A program made the position numbers and the translations under genes. From Pirellulales bacterium (lineage in GTDB: Bacteria > Planctomycetota > Planctomycetia > Pirellulales > JACPPG01), in NCBI GenBank assembly GCA_035546535.1, contig DASZWQ010000057.1, forward strand, positions 1 through 64,000: a stretch of DNA of 64,000 nucleotides, given 5' to 3'. The stretch's first letter is position 1, and every line of letters starts with the position of its first letter. Below are positions 44,450 through 53,753 of this stretch, one piece after another. The notes under the pieces are model-generated. The model was not told the origin of the DNA and searched no databases. It saw only the letters and a list, made by a program, of their open reading frames with translations.

Positions 44450-47400
44450 ATGAGCATGCCCCACACGAGCAATCGGCTGCAGCTTCCCGGATCGTTGGAA
44501 ACGCAGCTTTACGATTACCGGCGCCGCGTGTGGATCATCAAATCGATCGAGGCCGCTTGCGGCGCGATCTTCGGCGTGCTCGTTTCGTACCTCACGATCT
44601 TTGGCCTCGATCGGCTGATCGACACGCCCGATGGGGCGCGTATCACGATTTTCGCCGTGGCCGTAGCGGCCTGCGCTTTCGTCCCCGTCTATCTGCACCG
44701 CTGGGTGTGGCGGCAGCGCCAGTTTGTTCAACTAGCCCGACTCTTGAGCCGGCGCTATCCCAGCCTGGGTGATCAGCTGCTGGGCGTGATCGAGCTGGTG
44801 CGCAACGAGTTCGAGCAACATCGATCGCGTGCGTTGTGCGAGGCTGCTGTCCAGCAAGTGGCCGGCGACGCCGCGCGACGCAATTTCCACGAAGCGGTGC
44901 CCAACCCCAGGCATCGCCTCTGGGCGTGGGCGGCCGCTACGCCACTGGCCGCGGCTGTGCTTTTGCTCGTATTGTTTCCGTCGGCCGCGCTCAATGCCTG
45001 GTCGCGGTTCATGGCTCCTTGGGAGCCGATCCCGCGGTACACGTTTACGGCGCTCGAAGAATTGCCAGAAACGCTCGTGGTGGCGCATGGCGAGCCGGTC
45101 ACGATCTCCGTGCGCTTGCGTGAGGATTCAAGGCGACGTCCCGCCACCGGCACCGTGCAATTGGGGAACCAGCCGCCGGTCGAAGCCGAGCTAAAGGACG
45201 GCGCTTATGAATTCTCCTTGCCGTCGCAAATCGCGGCTGACACGCTTTACTTGCGCATTGGCGATGCGCGGCAGACGGTCCACCTCGAGCCGATGCTGCG
45301 GCCCGAGTTGACGAGCGTAACCGCCGCGGTGACCCTACCAGAGTATCTCGGCCGCCCCGAGAAGTTGGAAAAGGACGTTCGCGGCGGCGCTTTGACGCTA
45401 GTCCGCGGCAGTACGGCCCAGTTCGCCATCACGGCCAGCCGCGACCTGGCCAGCGCCGCGCTCGATGCCGAGGCACTATCGCCGACCGGCGCGTCATTGG
45501 CCACGGCGCCGGTCAACGTCGACGAGTCGCGACAACTGTCGTTCGAGTGGCGCGACAAGTTCGGCCTCGCCGGCCGCGAGCCGTTCCAGATCGCGATCAC
45601 GGCCCAGGACGACGCGCAACCTTCGCTGGCGTGCGACACGCTGCCGCGGCAAAAGGTGGTGCTGGCCTCGGAAACGCTCTCCTTCAAGGTCCGTGCCATG
45701 GATGATTTCGGCGTGAAGGTCGTCGGCATCGAGTGGCAAGGGCTCGACGAGAACGCCGCCGACAAAGTTGCCCACGGCGAACGAGCTCTCGCCGCCGGCG
45801 GACATGACAAGGAATTCCTCGATATCGCGGCGACCTTCTGTGCCGAATCGCTCGAGATCGAGCCGCAGCCGTTGGCCGTGCGCTTGTACGCCGAAGATTA
45901 CCTCCCCGGCCGCGAGCGGGTTTATTCACCGACGTTCGTTTTCTACGTCCTGTCGGCCGAGCAGCATTACATCTGGCTCACCGAGCAGTTGAGCAAGTGG
46001 CATCGTCAATCGCTGGAAGTCCGCGACCGCGAGCTGCAATTGCACCACACCAACGAGCAGTTACGCGCCCTTGCGCCCGAGGAGCTCGACAAGCTCGAAA
46101 CGCGGCGGCAGATCGAAAGCCAGGCCGCGGCCGAACGCAATAATGGCCGCCGCCTGACAGGGCTGGTCAATAGCGGCGAGGATCTCGTTCGCCAGGCGAT
46201 GCGCAATCCCGAGTTCGGCATCGTCCACTTGGAAAAATTGGGCGAGATGCTGCAAATCTTGAAAGATATCTCGGCCAATCGCATGCCGAACGTGGCCGAC
46301 CTGTTGAAGCAATCGTCGCAAGCGCAAGGGGCGCTGGCCAACGCGCAAGGCAAATCACCCCCCGTGGCCGGCAACGTACACACCACGCCCACCGCCAAAG
46401 CTGGCGGTGACCCGCCCAAGCCGCAGACGCCGCAGCCGATGGTGCCCAAGGTGGTGGATAACGAATCGTCGCAGCAACCCCCTTCGAAAGACGACGACGC
46501 CGGTAAGCCAGGCAAGGGACAATCGCCCCCCAAACTGAAGCTGCCTGTCACGACCGTGGCCAGCACGCCGCCCAAGAAAGACGACAAGGACGGCGAAAAG
46601 AAAACGCCCGAGGAGCAAAAGCTCGACGAGGCCGTGGTCGTGCAGAAGGACCTGTTGGCCGAGTTCGAGAAGATTGCCGACGAGCTGAACAAGGTCCTCG
46701 CCAATTTGGAAGGGAGCACGCTGGTCAAACGCCTGAAAGCCGCCTCCCGCGAGCAGTACGTCGTGGCCGGAAAGATCGGCGACCACCTGGGAGACACCTT
46801 CGGCATGCGCGGCCGCGCGGTCGACGCCGCCGGCAAGAACCTGTTGGATCTCTCCGAGGTCGAGCTGGCCAGCAGCCAGAAAGTCTCGACCATCATGGAC
46901 GACATGCAGGCCTATTTCGAGCGCCGCCGCATGCAGCGTTTCAAGATCGTGCTTGACGAGATGCGCGAGCAGGACGCCGTCGGCAGCCTGCGCCAACTCG
47001 GTGATGACGTCCGGCTGGAAACCGGCATGTCGATCGCCCAATGCGAATTCTGGTCCGATACGCTCGACCGCTGGGCCGACAATCTCGTCGATCCCGCCTG
47101 CGCCGGCGAATGCGCCTGCAAGGGAAAAGGCTGCCTCCCGCCGGCGATGATCCTGGAAGCGATGAAGATTCTCGAAGCCGAGGTGAACCTCCGCGAAGAG
47201 ACGCGCGTCGCCCAGCAGGCCAAGGCAGCGATCGAGGCCGAAAAGCACATGGAGGAGTGCTACAAGCTCTCGACGACCCAGGATGGGCTGACCGAGCGCG
47301 TGCGCAAGTTGAACGCAGCGATCAAGGAATTGCCCGACGCCGAGCAGGATTTCGCCCTCGAGATCAAGATTCTCACCGCGGTCGAAAAGGTCATGAACGA

Positions 47401-47725
47401 AGCGACGGGCATCCTTATGAATGGCGAAACCGGCAACCCGGCCATCGCGGCCGAGACCGAGGCGATCGAACTTCTGCTGCGCTCGAAGCGCATCAATCCG
47501 AAAGGGGGCGGCGGCGGTGGATCAAGCCCCGGCGGCGGCGGACAGGGAACCACGAACGACTCGGCCTTGGCCCTGGTCGGTAACGGTATGAACGACAAGG
47601 AAGTACGCGAAGACCGCGGCGTGCAGCAATCCACCGGCGACGCCGGTACCTCGCTGCCTGAGGAGTTCCGCGCCGGTCTCGACGAGTACTTCAACCGCCT
47701 GGAACGCGAGCCCGGCTCCGACTGA
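44450..47725 (+). CDS. Giant membrane-anchored coiled-coil protein (DUF4175-like)
   Basis: A 1091-residue protein with two N-terminal spans (residues about 30-80) and a third near 165-180 (WAWAAATPLAAAVLLLVLFP). A beta-rich periplasmic part follows (LPEYLGRPEKLEKDVRGGAL; phrases like those of DUF4175 proteins). From residue about 510 it turns into long charged helices (LEVRDRELQLHHTNEQLRAL), a Pro/Lys/Asp linker (residues about 640-730), further coiled coil, a Cys cluster (C-x3-C-x-C-x3-C at residues about 880-893) and a Gly-rich tail near 1020-1030. GAGGG lies just before the ATG. It belongs to the envelope-related cluster with MoxR and BatA. The domain order, not a catalytic motif, suggests a scaffold. 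Confidence 0.75.
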   Translation: MSMPHTSNRLQLPGSLETQLYDYRRRVWIIKSIEAACGAIFGVLVSYLTIFGLDRLIDTPDGARITIFAVAVAACAFVPVYLHRWVWRQRQFVQLARLLSRRYPSLGDQLLGVIELVRNEFEQHRSRALCEAAVQQVAGDAARRNFHEAVPNPRHRLWAWAAATPLAAAVLLLVLFPSAALNAWSRFMAPWEPIPRYTFTALEELPETLVVAHGEPVTISVRLREDSRRRPATGTVQLGNQPPVEAELKDGAYEFSLPSQIAADTLYLRIGDARQTVHLEPMLRPELTSVTAAVTLPEYLGRPEKLEKDVRGGALTLVRGSTAQFAITASRDLASAALDAEALSPTGASLATAPVNVDESRQLSFEWRDKFGLAGREPFQIAITAQDDAQPSLACDTLPRQKVVLASETLSFKVRAMDDFGVKVVGIEWQGLDENAADKVAHGERALAAGGHDKEFLDIAATFCAESLEIEPQPLAVRLYAEDYLPGRERVYSPTFVFYVLSAEQHYIWLTEQLSKWHRQSLEVRDRELQLHHTNEQLRALAPEELDKLETRRQIESQAAAERNNGRRLTGLVNSGEDLVRQAMRNPEFGIVHLEKLGEMLQILKDISANRMPNVADLLKQSSQAQGALANAQGKSPPVAGNVHTTPTAKAGGDPPKPQTPQPMVPKVVDNESSQQPPSKDDDAGKPGKGQSPPKLKLPVTTVASTPPKKDDKDGEKKTPEEQKLDEAVVVQKDLLAEFEKIADELNKVLANLEGSTLVKRLKAASREQYVVAGKIGDHLGDTFGMRGRAVDAAGKNLLDLSEVELASSQKVSTIMDDMQAYFERRRMQRFKIVLDEMREQDAVGSLRQLGDDVRLETGMSIAQCEFWSDTLDRWADNLVDPACAGECACKGKGCLPPAMILEAMKILEAEVNLREETRVAQQAKAAIEAEKHMEECYKLSTTQDGLTERVRKLNAAIKELPDAEQDFALEIKILTAVEKVMNEATGILMNGETGNPAIAAETEAIELLLRSKRINPKGGGGGGSSPGGGGQGTTNDSALALVGNGMNDKEVREDRGVQQSTGDAGTSLPEEFRAGLDEYFNRLEREPGSD

Positions 47726-47763
47726 CGGACCATGGGGCACAAGAGGCAGGAGGAGCGAGAGGC

Positions 47764-48795
47764 ATGCGGTACTTTTGGCAACCATGCGCAGCCACGAGCG
47801 GGCCTTTGTTTTCCTCTTGCCGAACCGTGGCACGGAGGCTGTGCGGTTTCTTGATCCTTGTGGCGGCTATCCATGTCACGGCCAGCGCCGAGGAAATTGT
47901 CGTCTACACCGCCGACCCGAACGGTCCAGACGAACAGTTGGTGTTGCAAGACCGAATCGCGGGAGCAGACGCGGACGGCGCGATCCAGCTCGAAGTGAAT
48001 GGCGAGGGCGGAAATGCGTTCGCCGTTTGGTGCCTTCAAGCCCAAATCGACTACGCCGCACAGTTCCGGCCAACGCTCGATTGCGAGCTGGCGTTCGTGC
48101 GGCAGATTTGCGGCGACCTGACCGTCGAAGAGCGGCGCAAGATCAAGATCGCGGCCGAAATCTCGCTGCACGACGTGGCCAAGCGATACAAGAAGTGGCA
48201 GAACGAACCGCATGCTGAGCATCAGGTCGCTGTCGAGCCCGTCATTCTGATTCGCGAGGCCATCGCCGCGGCCGTGCGAAACACGGTTGATCCACAGCTG
48301 GGCGAGCGATTCGCCGCCGAGACGGGCAAGCGCGCGGCCCGCCGTAAACGCGCGGCGATTATGGGCTTTATCGCGTGCGCCGACCGGCTGCTTTGCCTCT
48401 CGACTGAGCAGCGGCAGGACTTGATGGCATCCCTCTCCGCAGGCTGGCAGAGCTCGTGGGAGGGATGGAACCGTTTGACCGATGCGAATTCGGCCTGGGT
48501 TCCTCTCGTGCTCGACGAACACCTCAAGTGCCTGCGCGAAGAACAAATGGCAGTATGGAAGATCACTCCGAAGACGGAATTCGGCATGGCAAATATCGCA
48601 CCGTTCGACATGAGCCACGACGACGACTGGTGGGGTCCCGGTCTGAGAGAATTCGTCCCGCTGACGTTGGGCCTTGTCGAAGGGCTTTGGCAAACCCGGA
48701 ACTCGACTCCTCCCGCGAAACCCGTGCGACCCATGGCCGCGGGCGTCCTGGCGGCACCGGTACTCGACGATCCTTTTGCGGACGCGGCGCCATGA
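47764..48795 (+). CDS. Secreted protein, first of a paralogous pair
   Basis: A 343-residue exported protein. A hydrophobic stretch at residues 25-40 (GFLILVAAIHVTASAEE) ends a signal peptide. The body is helical: LAFVRQICGDLTVEERRKIKIAAEISLHDV, then FIACADRLLCLSTEQRQDLM, and a WGPGLREFVPL end. The same pattern (…R(Q/R)(I/V)C.L…(K/R)LK(I/L)AA…L..(V/I)) recurs in the next gene. Its stop overlaps the ATG of the next gene (ATGA), showing a coupled pair. The paralogous helical segments and position suggest partners of the coiled-coil protein. No family recognised. Confidence 0.7.
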   Translation: MRYFWQPCAATSGPLFSSCRTVARRLCGFLILVAAIHVTASAEEIVVYTADPNGPDEQLVLQDRIAGADADGAIQLEVNGEGGNAFAVWCLQAQIDYAAQFRPTLDCELAFVRQICGDLTVEERRKIKIAAEISLHDVAKRYKKWQNEPHAEHQVAVEPVILIREAIAAAVRNTVDPQLGERFAAETGKRAARRKRAAIMGFIACADRLLCLSTEQRQDLMASLSAGWQSSWEGWNRLTDANSAWVPLVLDEHLKCLREEQMAVWKITPKTEFGMANIAPFDMSHDDDWWGPGLREFVPLTLGLVEGLWQTRNSTPPAKPVRPMAAGVLAAPVLDDPFADAAP

Positions 48796-49679
48796 GCACG
48801 GCCAGAATTTTGCGGGCACTGAGATTGTCTTTCGCAGTCGCTTGCCTGGCCGCGGCGCCGCTTCACGCTGCGCCCGATGATACAGAACTGGTTATCCAAG
48901 TTGACGAGGAGCCCGACGTTCCCGAGGTCGATCCTGCGGCCTTCGACAATTGGATTTTTGGTGGGTTCGTTAACGCGCAGTCCGCTCGGGCGCAAATCGA
49001 ATCGCGCACGGACCTGATCGTGAGCGAAGTCAGGCGCGTGTGTGACTTGAACGCCGAGCAACACGACAAATTGCGTCTCGCCGCCAACGTCGAGCTCCGG
49101 CACATCTTCGAAGAGGCGGAACGGTTGCGCGAATGCTTTGTCGCTGCGGCGAATGACCCGAATCCACAACAAGACAATTGGAGCCAGGCGGCCAGGTTTC
49201 AGAGGCGGATCTATCGCGAGCTGTTGGGCCAGGGGACCTTTTTTGCGAAGACCTTGCAATCCACGATCAATGTCGAGCAGCATGCCCGAATCGAGGAGAT
49301 CCGCGCAGAGCGGCTGGCATTTCGCCGCCAGGCCGCGATCGAGGGCGCCCTCGTGTGGTTCGAGGAAAGCGTGCCGCTCACGACCGCTCAACACGAGGCG
49401 ATCGCGGGGCTGGTTACCAAGGCGATTGCCAATGACGCGCTTGAGACTGCCGCGAGCGCCGTGCTCGAACCGTCGCCGGTCGGAGGCGATTCGTTCTATG
49501 CCTTCTATCGCGTCTTGAGTTTGCCGAGGACGCAGCTCCGACAGGTGCTGGATGACCGTCAATGGAAAATCGTCGACGGCCTGGATACGACGCGAACGGA
49601 ATACGAGCAGATGCTGATTTCGCAGGGATCGCTGACCCGCCTCGAGGCGGATGCGATCGCCCAAGCCCGCGGGCAATAG
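48792..49679 (+). CDS. Secreted protein, second of a paralogous pair
   Basis: A 295-residue protein from ATG 48792. Signal peptide residues 1-27 (RLSFAVACLAAAPLHAAPDD). The region SEVRRVCDLNAEQHDKLRLAANVELRHIF parallels the one in the gene before; later phrases (EESVPLTTAQHEAIAGLVTK) also align in type with it (LCLSTEQRQDLMASL). The two seem to be descendants of one duplicated gene with much divergence. The longer frame upstream lies inside the preceding gene. The overlap ATGA couples the two. Confidence 0.7.
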   Translation: MSTARILRALRLSFAVACLAAAPLHAAPDDTELVIQVDEEPDVPEVDPAAFDNWIFGGFVNAQSARAQIESRTDLIVSEVRRVCDLNAEQHDKLRLAANVELRHIFEEAERLRECFVAAANDPNPQQDNWSQAARFQRRIYRELLGQGTFFAKTLQSTINVEQHARIEEIRAERLAFRRQAAIEGALVWFEESVPLTTAQHEAIAGLVTKAIANDALETAASAVLEPSPVGGDSFYAFYRVLSLPRTQLRQVLDDRQWKIVDGLDTTRTEYEQMLISQGSLTRLEADAIAQARGQ

Positions 49680-49698
49680 TAACTACGACGATACATCA

Positions 49699-50814
49699 AT
49701 GGACCGTACGATGAAAAACCGTGATGAGGAGGTTACCACGCCCGACGCGACAAACCAGATCGTGCGCAATCCGGGATCTCTCGTGGTGCTGGCTATCGGC
49801 GCCTTGGTTCTTGTCCTTGGCGGCGCGTCAAGCGCCCACGCCCAGCCTCCGACGATCAAGATCGGCGAGGCCGTGCCGCGGGACGTGCGCGAGATTTACG
49901 ATCGCGGACTGCAATATCTCGTCACCTCGCAAACCGAGGCTGGCGACTGGCAAGGCGGCGGCCAGCAAGGGCCGGGAATCACCGGCATGGCACTGATGGT
50001 CTTACTGGCGTCGGGCGAGGATCCGAATTTCGGTCTCTATGCCAATAGTGTCCGCCGGGCGCTGCGCAACATCATCAGCCAGCAAAGCGCGTCGACCGGC
50101 ATCATGGGCAACAGCATGTACCATCACGGCTTTGCCACGCTGGCCCTGGCCGAGGCCTATGGTACCGTCGACGATCGCAACCTATGGACCGGGTCGGAAT
50201 CAAACCGCCGCTCGATTGGCGAGGCGTTGGAACTGGCCGTGCGCGGCGCGCTCACCTCGCAAAACAAGAACCAGGTCGGCGGCTGGCGCTACTCGCCCGA
50301 CAGCCGCGATGCCGACACCTCGGTCAGCGGCGCCGTACTGGTGGGCCTCCTGGCCGCGCGCAACGCCGGCATCGAGATCCCCGATGAAGCGATCGAAAAG
50401 GCGATCAAGTACTACACGCAGATGACGTCCGACGCGGGCCAGGTCGCGTACGCGGGGGGCTTTGGCGGCTTTGACGAATCGCTCGCCCGGGTCTCGATTG
50501 CCACGCTCGTCTATTCCGTCGCCCGCCGCAAAGATCTGCCGCAGTTCAAGGCGACGCTGCAATTCCTCACTTCTCGGCTGGAAAATAATTCCAACCAGTA
50601 CGCCGAATACACGCGCTACTACCAGGCCCAGGCTTTGTTCCAGGGGGATGTCGAAGCGTGGGAGAAATGGAACAAGCTGCTGGTGCGCCAATTGAAAGCC
50701 GCGCAAGCCGCCGACGGCAGCGTGCGTGGGCAATTCGGGCCGACGATCGGCACGTCGCTGTCGATGCTCGCCCTGGCCGTGAACTACCGCTTCCTACCGA
50801 TTTACGAGCGATAG
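49699..50814 (+). CDS. Prenyltransferase/squalene-oxidase repeat (toroid) protein
   Basis: A 371-residue exported protein. Residues 1-50 have a hydrophobic stretch SLVVLAIGALVLVLGGASSAHAQ (signal peptide). The rest reads as alpha-toroid repeats: YDRGLQYLVTSQTEAGDWQG, GITGMALMVLLASG, YHHGFATLALAEAYG, GGWRYSPDSRDADTSVSGAVLVGLLAARN, and the end FGPTIGTSLSMLALAVNYRFLPIYER. The QW-like phrases match the terpene cyclase/prenyltransferase repeat, but the DXDD or DDxxD catalytic motif is not obvious, so it is probably a non-catalytic toroid. Start at ATG 49699; a second ATG at 49711 is also possible. It lies 19 bases after the paralogous pair and 1 base before the modular TlpA gene. Confidence 0.85.
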   Translation: MDRTMKNRDEEVTTPDATNQIVRNPGSLVVLAIGALVLVLGGASSAHAQPPTIKIGEAVPRDVREIYDRGLQYLVTSQTEAGDWQGGGQQGPGITGMALMVLLASGEDPNFGLYANSVRRALRNIISQQSASTGIMGNSMYHHGFATLALAEAYGTVDDRNLWTGSESNRRSIGEALELAVRGALTSQNKNQVGGWRYSPDSRDADTSVSGAVLVGLLAARNAGIEIPDEAIEKAIKYYTQMTSDAGQVAYAGGFGGFDESLARVSIATLVYSVARRKDLPQFKATLQFLTSRLENNSNQYAEYTRYYQAQALFQGDVEAWEKWNKLLVRQLKAAQAADGSVRGQFGPTIGTSLSMLALAVNYRFLPIYER

Positions 50815-50815
50815 A

Positions 50816-53677
50816 ATGCTTAATCGATGCACTGAGGAAAGGGCGAGCGAGTTGCAACGGCGCCGCCGTTTTTGCCGAAGCGCGGGCCGCGTTGTCCCGG
50901 CGGTCGTGGCGGCCTGCTGCTTGCTCATCGCGGGCACGGGGCAACTCGCCGCAGCCGACGACGCCGCGAATGCCCAGCGGCAGCCGATGCTGCACCTGCA
51001 AGATCGCGATTCAGCAACGGGCCACCTGGCCGATTCGGTCGGCCCGGAAAAGCTGCTGTGGGCATCGCCCGCGTTTGCCGCGCCGCTCGAGTTTCCGATC
51101 GCGGCGCTGCGGACCGTGCACTTTCCGGTGAACGCTAATCTTCCCCAGCCGGCCGGCGAATACGGCGTCGAACTATCGGGTGGAGACGCCTTTTTCGGCG
51201 AGCTGTTGGAACTCGACAAGCAGCAGCTTGTCTTCGATGCCGCGGGGCTCGGCCCGTTGCACATCGATCGTAGCGTGTTGCGTCGCTTGTATCGGATGAA
51301 GGCCATCGAGCTGATTTTCGCCGGACCCAACGGGCTGGACGGTTGGAAAGTGTCGGGCAGCAACAGCGCCTGGCGCGAGGATCGAGGGCATTTGGTCTCG
51401 GACGAGATCGGCGCCGTGATCCGCCGCGATTTCGGCACGCCGGCGCTTGCGCGCTACGAGATCGAGTTGTCGTGGAAGACCAAGCCCGATTTCGATCTGG
51501 CCTTCGGCGTGGGCGAGGATCCCAAGTCGGTGCTTCGCGCGTTCCGGCTCGACGTGTGGGACAGCAAGATCGTCGCCTGGCGCGAGACCGAGCGGGAAGC
51601 GGACGTCACGGCCTTGACGCGCATCGAGCCGGGGCCCGGCCGGATTCACTTGCAGATCATGATCGATCAGGAGAACGGCCGCATGATGGTGTTGTCGCCG
51701 TTTGGCGAGAAGCTGGCCGATCTGCGCGTAGCCAGCGGCAAGCCCCAGGTTCACGGCGGCTTGCAATTGACGAACAAGAGTGGCGATATCCGCGTCGAGC
51801 GCCTGCGCGTCGGTCGCTGGAACGGCGAAGCGCCGCACGCCGTCACGGCCGAAAAGGCCCGGCTGCACATTACCGATGGGACCGTCATCTACGGCCACGT
51901 CGAATCGTTCGACGCCGCTCAAAAACAATTCCTCGTTCACACCGACGAAGGTGACAAGCAACTGGCCGAGAATCAGGTGCAAGACATCGTTCTCGCCCCG
52001 GAAGCAAAGCCCGTTGATCCCACGCAAGTGATCAGCGCCCTGTTCACCGCCGGCGGTCGCGCAAGCGGCACGCTCATCAAGATCGAACAGGGCAAGATCT
52101 GGCTGCAATCGGCAGGGATCAAAGAATCGATCGCGGCACCGCTCGATTCGCTGTACGCCCTGGTGGGGCATGCGTCGGATCAAGAGCCGCCCAAGGATTT
52201 GCCGCTACCGAGCCGCGAAGGACGCCTGGAAATCGATGGGCTGGCACTGCGCGGCGCACTCGCGAACTCGGGCGACGGCGCAGCTAATGCGCTGGTCTGG
52301 CAGCCGCGCAATACCAAGGCCGGCAGCCCATTGGCGGCCAACGTCTCGGGGCGGGTTGTTTATCGCGATCGGCCCACGCCCAAATCACTTGTCCAAAAGG
52401 GCGTGCAGCCGGCCCGCGCCGTGGGCGCCGCGGCAGCTGGTGGCGGCTTGCGAGCAGGCGTCGTGGCCCAGGCGGGTGCTCAAGCCGGTGGGCAAAAGGC
52501 CGCGCAATCCGATGCGCTTCAACCCACCGGCGGACCCAAGCCGAAAAAGGGTGAGGCCGTATTGCACCTCCGCTTCGGTGACACGATTCCGGGCCTGGTG
52601 ACGCAGATCGACGAGAACGGCGTCACGTTCAAGTCCGCGATCAGCGATGCGACGTTCATACCGCACGCACAAATCCAGGCGATCGAGTTGATGCCCGAGG
52701 CGAAGTCGACGAGCATCGCCCGGCAGAAGAAGGAGCGGCTGCTAACGGTTCCGCGCATGCAGCGCGACAATCCGCCGACGCACCTGATCCGCTCCGACGA
52801 CGGCGACTATCTGCGTTGCCGGCTGCTGACGATGAACGAGACCGAGCTCGCGGTCGAGGTGCGGTTGGAAAAGAAAACGGTGCCGCGCGCCGGCATTGCG
52901 CGGATTATCTGGTTGCACCCCGACACGGCCGAAGCCGCGGCGCCCGCGGCCGTCCTGCCTGGCACGCGCGTGCAAGCGTTACAAGGGGACGGTAATCGGC
53001 TGACCTTCTTCGCCACGCGATTCGAGGGCTCGGTCCTCTCCGGCACGAGCGAGCTTTTGGGCAATTGCCACGTCGACGTTGGGCAGATCGACGAGTTGCT
53101 GTTCGGCACGGCCATCGAGGCCGAGGCGGCGTCGCTTGTCTTCCATCAGTGGCAACTGACGGCCGCGGCCGAACCGCTCGCCAACCCCGACGGCGAAGGA
53201 GGAGAAGGCGAAGCGTCGGGGCTCGACTCCGCGCTCGTCGGTAAACAGGCCCCCGACTTCCAGCTCGACATGCTCGACGGCACGAAGTTCGTCCTGGCCG
53301 AGAACCGGGCCCACGTCCTGGTGCTCGACTTCTGGGCTTCCTGGTGCGGACCCTGCCGGCAGGCGATGCCGCAGGTCGACAAAGTGGCGCGCGAATTCGC
53401 CGACCAGGGCGTAAAGCTCGTGGCCGTGAACCTGGCCGAGACGCCGGACCAGGTGCGCACGGCACTCACGCAACTGCAGCTCGACATGCCTGTGGCGCTA
53501 GATCGGCAAGGGCGCGTCGCCGAGCAATACGGCGCAAACGCGATTCCACAAACCGTGATCGTCGGCCGCGACGGCGTGGTGCAGCGCCTCTTCGTCGGCG
53601 CCGGCAACCATTTTGATGAGCAATTACGAGCTGCGCTTCGCGCTGTGCTGACGCCGGAAGATAAAGAAGCAAAGTAG
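50816..53677 (+). CDS. Modular protein with repeated beta modules and a C-terminal TlpA-like thioredoxin domain
   Basis: A 953-residue protein. Residues about 25-50 form a signal peptide ending GTGQLAAADD. Then at least seven similar modules of about 45 residues, each with a short strand, a DGD/GGD-type turn and a closing hydrophobic strand (nt about 50985-51125, 51165-51290, 51865-52000, 52035-52175, 52560-52695, 52785-52925, 52970-53105); a lectin-like/LamG-type part lies at nt 51300-51830 and an Ala/Gly linker at about 52380-52545. The C-terminal TlpA-like domain starts near nt 53235 (KQAPDFQLDMLDGTKF) with the redox motif WASWCGPCRQAMPQV. It probably reduces or guards disulfides in the periplasm. 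It starts one base after the toroid gene's stop. Confidence 0.8.
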   Translation: MLNRCTEERASELQRRRRFCRSAGRVVPAVVAACCLLIAGTGQLAAADDAANAQRQPMLHLQDRDSATGHLADSVGPEKLLWASPAFAAPLEFPIAALRTVHFPVNANLPQPAGEYGVELSGGDAFFGELLELDKQQLVFDAAGLGPLHIDRSVLRRLYRMKAIELIFAGPNGLDGWKVSGSNSAWREDRGHLVSDEIGAVIRRDFGTPALARYEIELSWKTKPDFDLAFGVGEDPKSVLRAFRLDVWDSKIVAWRETEREADVTALTRIEPGPGRIHLQIMIDQENGRMMVLSPFGEKLADLRVASGKPQVHGGLQLTNKSGDIRVERLRVGRWNGEAPHAVTAEKARLHITDGTVIYGHVESFDAAQKQFLVHTDEGDKQLAENQVQDIVLAPEAKPVDPTQVISALFTAGGRASGTLIKIEQGKIWLQSAGIKESIAAPLDSLYALVGHASDQEPPKDLPLPSREGRLEIDGLALRGALANSGDGAANALVWQPRNTKAGSPLAANVSGRVVYRDRPTPKSLVQKGVQPARAVGAAAAGGGLRAGVVAQAGAQAGGQKAAQSDALQPTGGPKPKKGEAVLHLRFGDTIPGLVTQIDENGVTFKSAISDATFIPHAQIQAIELMPEAKSTSIARQKKERLLTVPRMQRDNPPTHLIRSDDGDYLRCRLLTMNETELAVEVRLEKKTVPRAGIARIIWLHPDTAEAAAPAAVLPGTRVQALQGDGNRLTFFATRFEGSVLSGTSELLGNCHVDVGQIDELLFGTAIEAEAASLVFHQWQLTAAAEPLANPDGEGGEGEASGLDSALVGKQAPDFQLDMLDGTKFVLAENRAHVLVLDFWASWCGPCRQAMPQVDKVAREFADQGVKLVAVNLAETPDQVRTALTQLQLDMPVALDRQGRVAEQYGANAIPQTVIVGRDGVVQRLFVGAGNHFDEQLRAALRAVLTPEDKEAK

Positions 53678-53683
53678 CACACC

Positions 53684-53713
53684 TGGTGCCGCTGGTGGCT
53701 GCCCACCAGTGCA
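53684..53713. repeat. Palindromic repeat, CTGGTGG...CCACCAG type
   Basis: GGTGCCGCTGGTGGCTGCCC + ACCAGTGCA, the same unit as the first half at 20353-20382. It lies seven bases after the stop codon of the TlpA-like gene. Confidence 0.75.
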
Positions 53714-53753
53714 ACGGTCGATTAGCTGTAAAGCCTCAAATGGTAACCGTTTG

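Noticed and set aside
47260-48819. 519-codon minus-strand frame across two plus-strand genes
   Set aside because: It spans the junction of the coiled-coil gene and the first paralog gene, with composition typical for shadow frames in GC-rich DNA.
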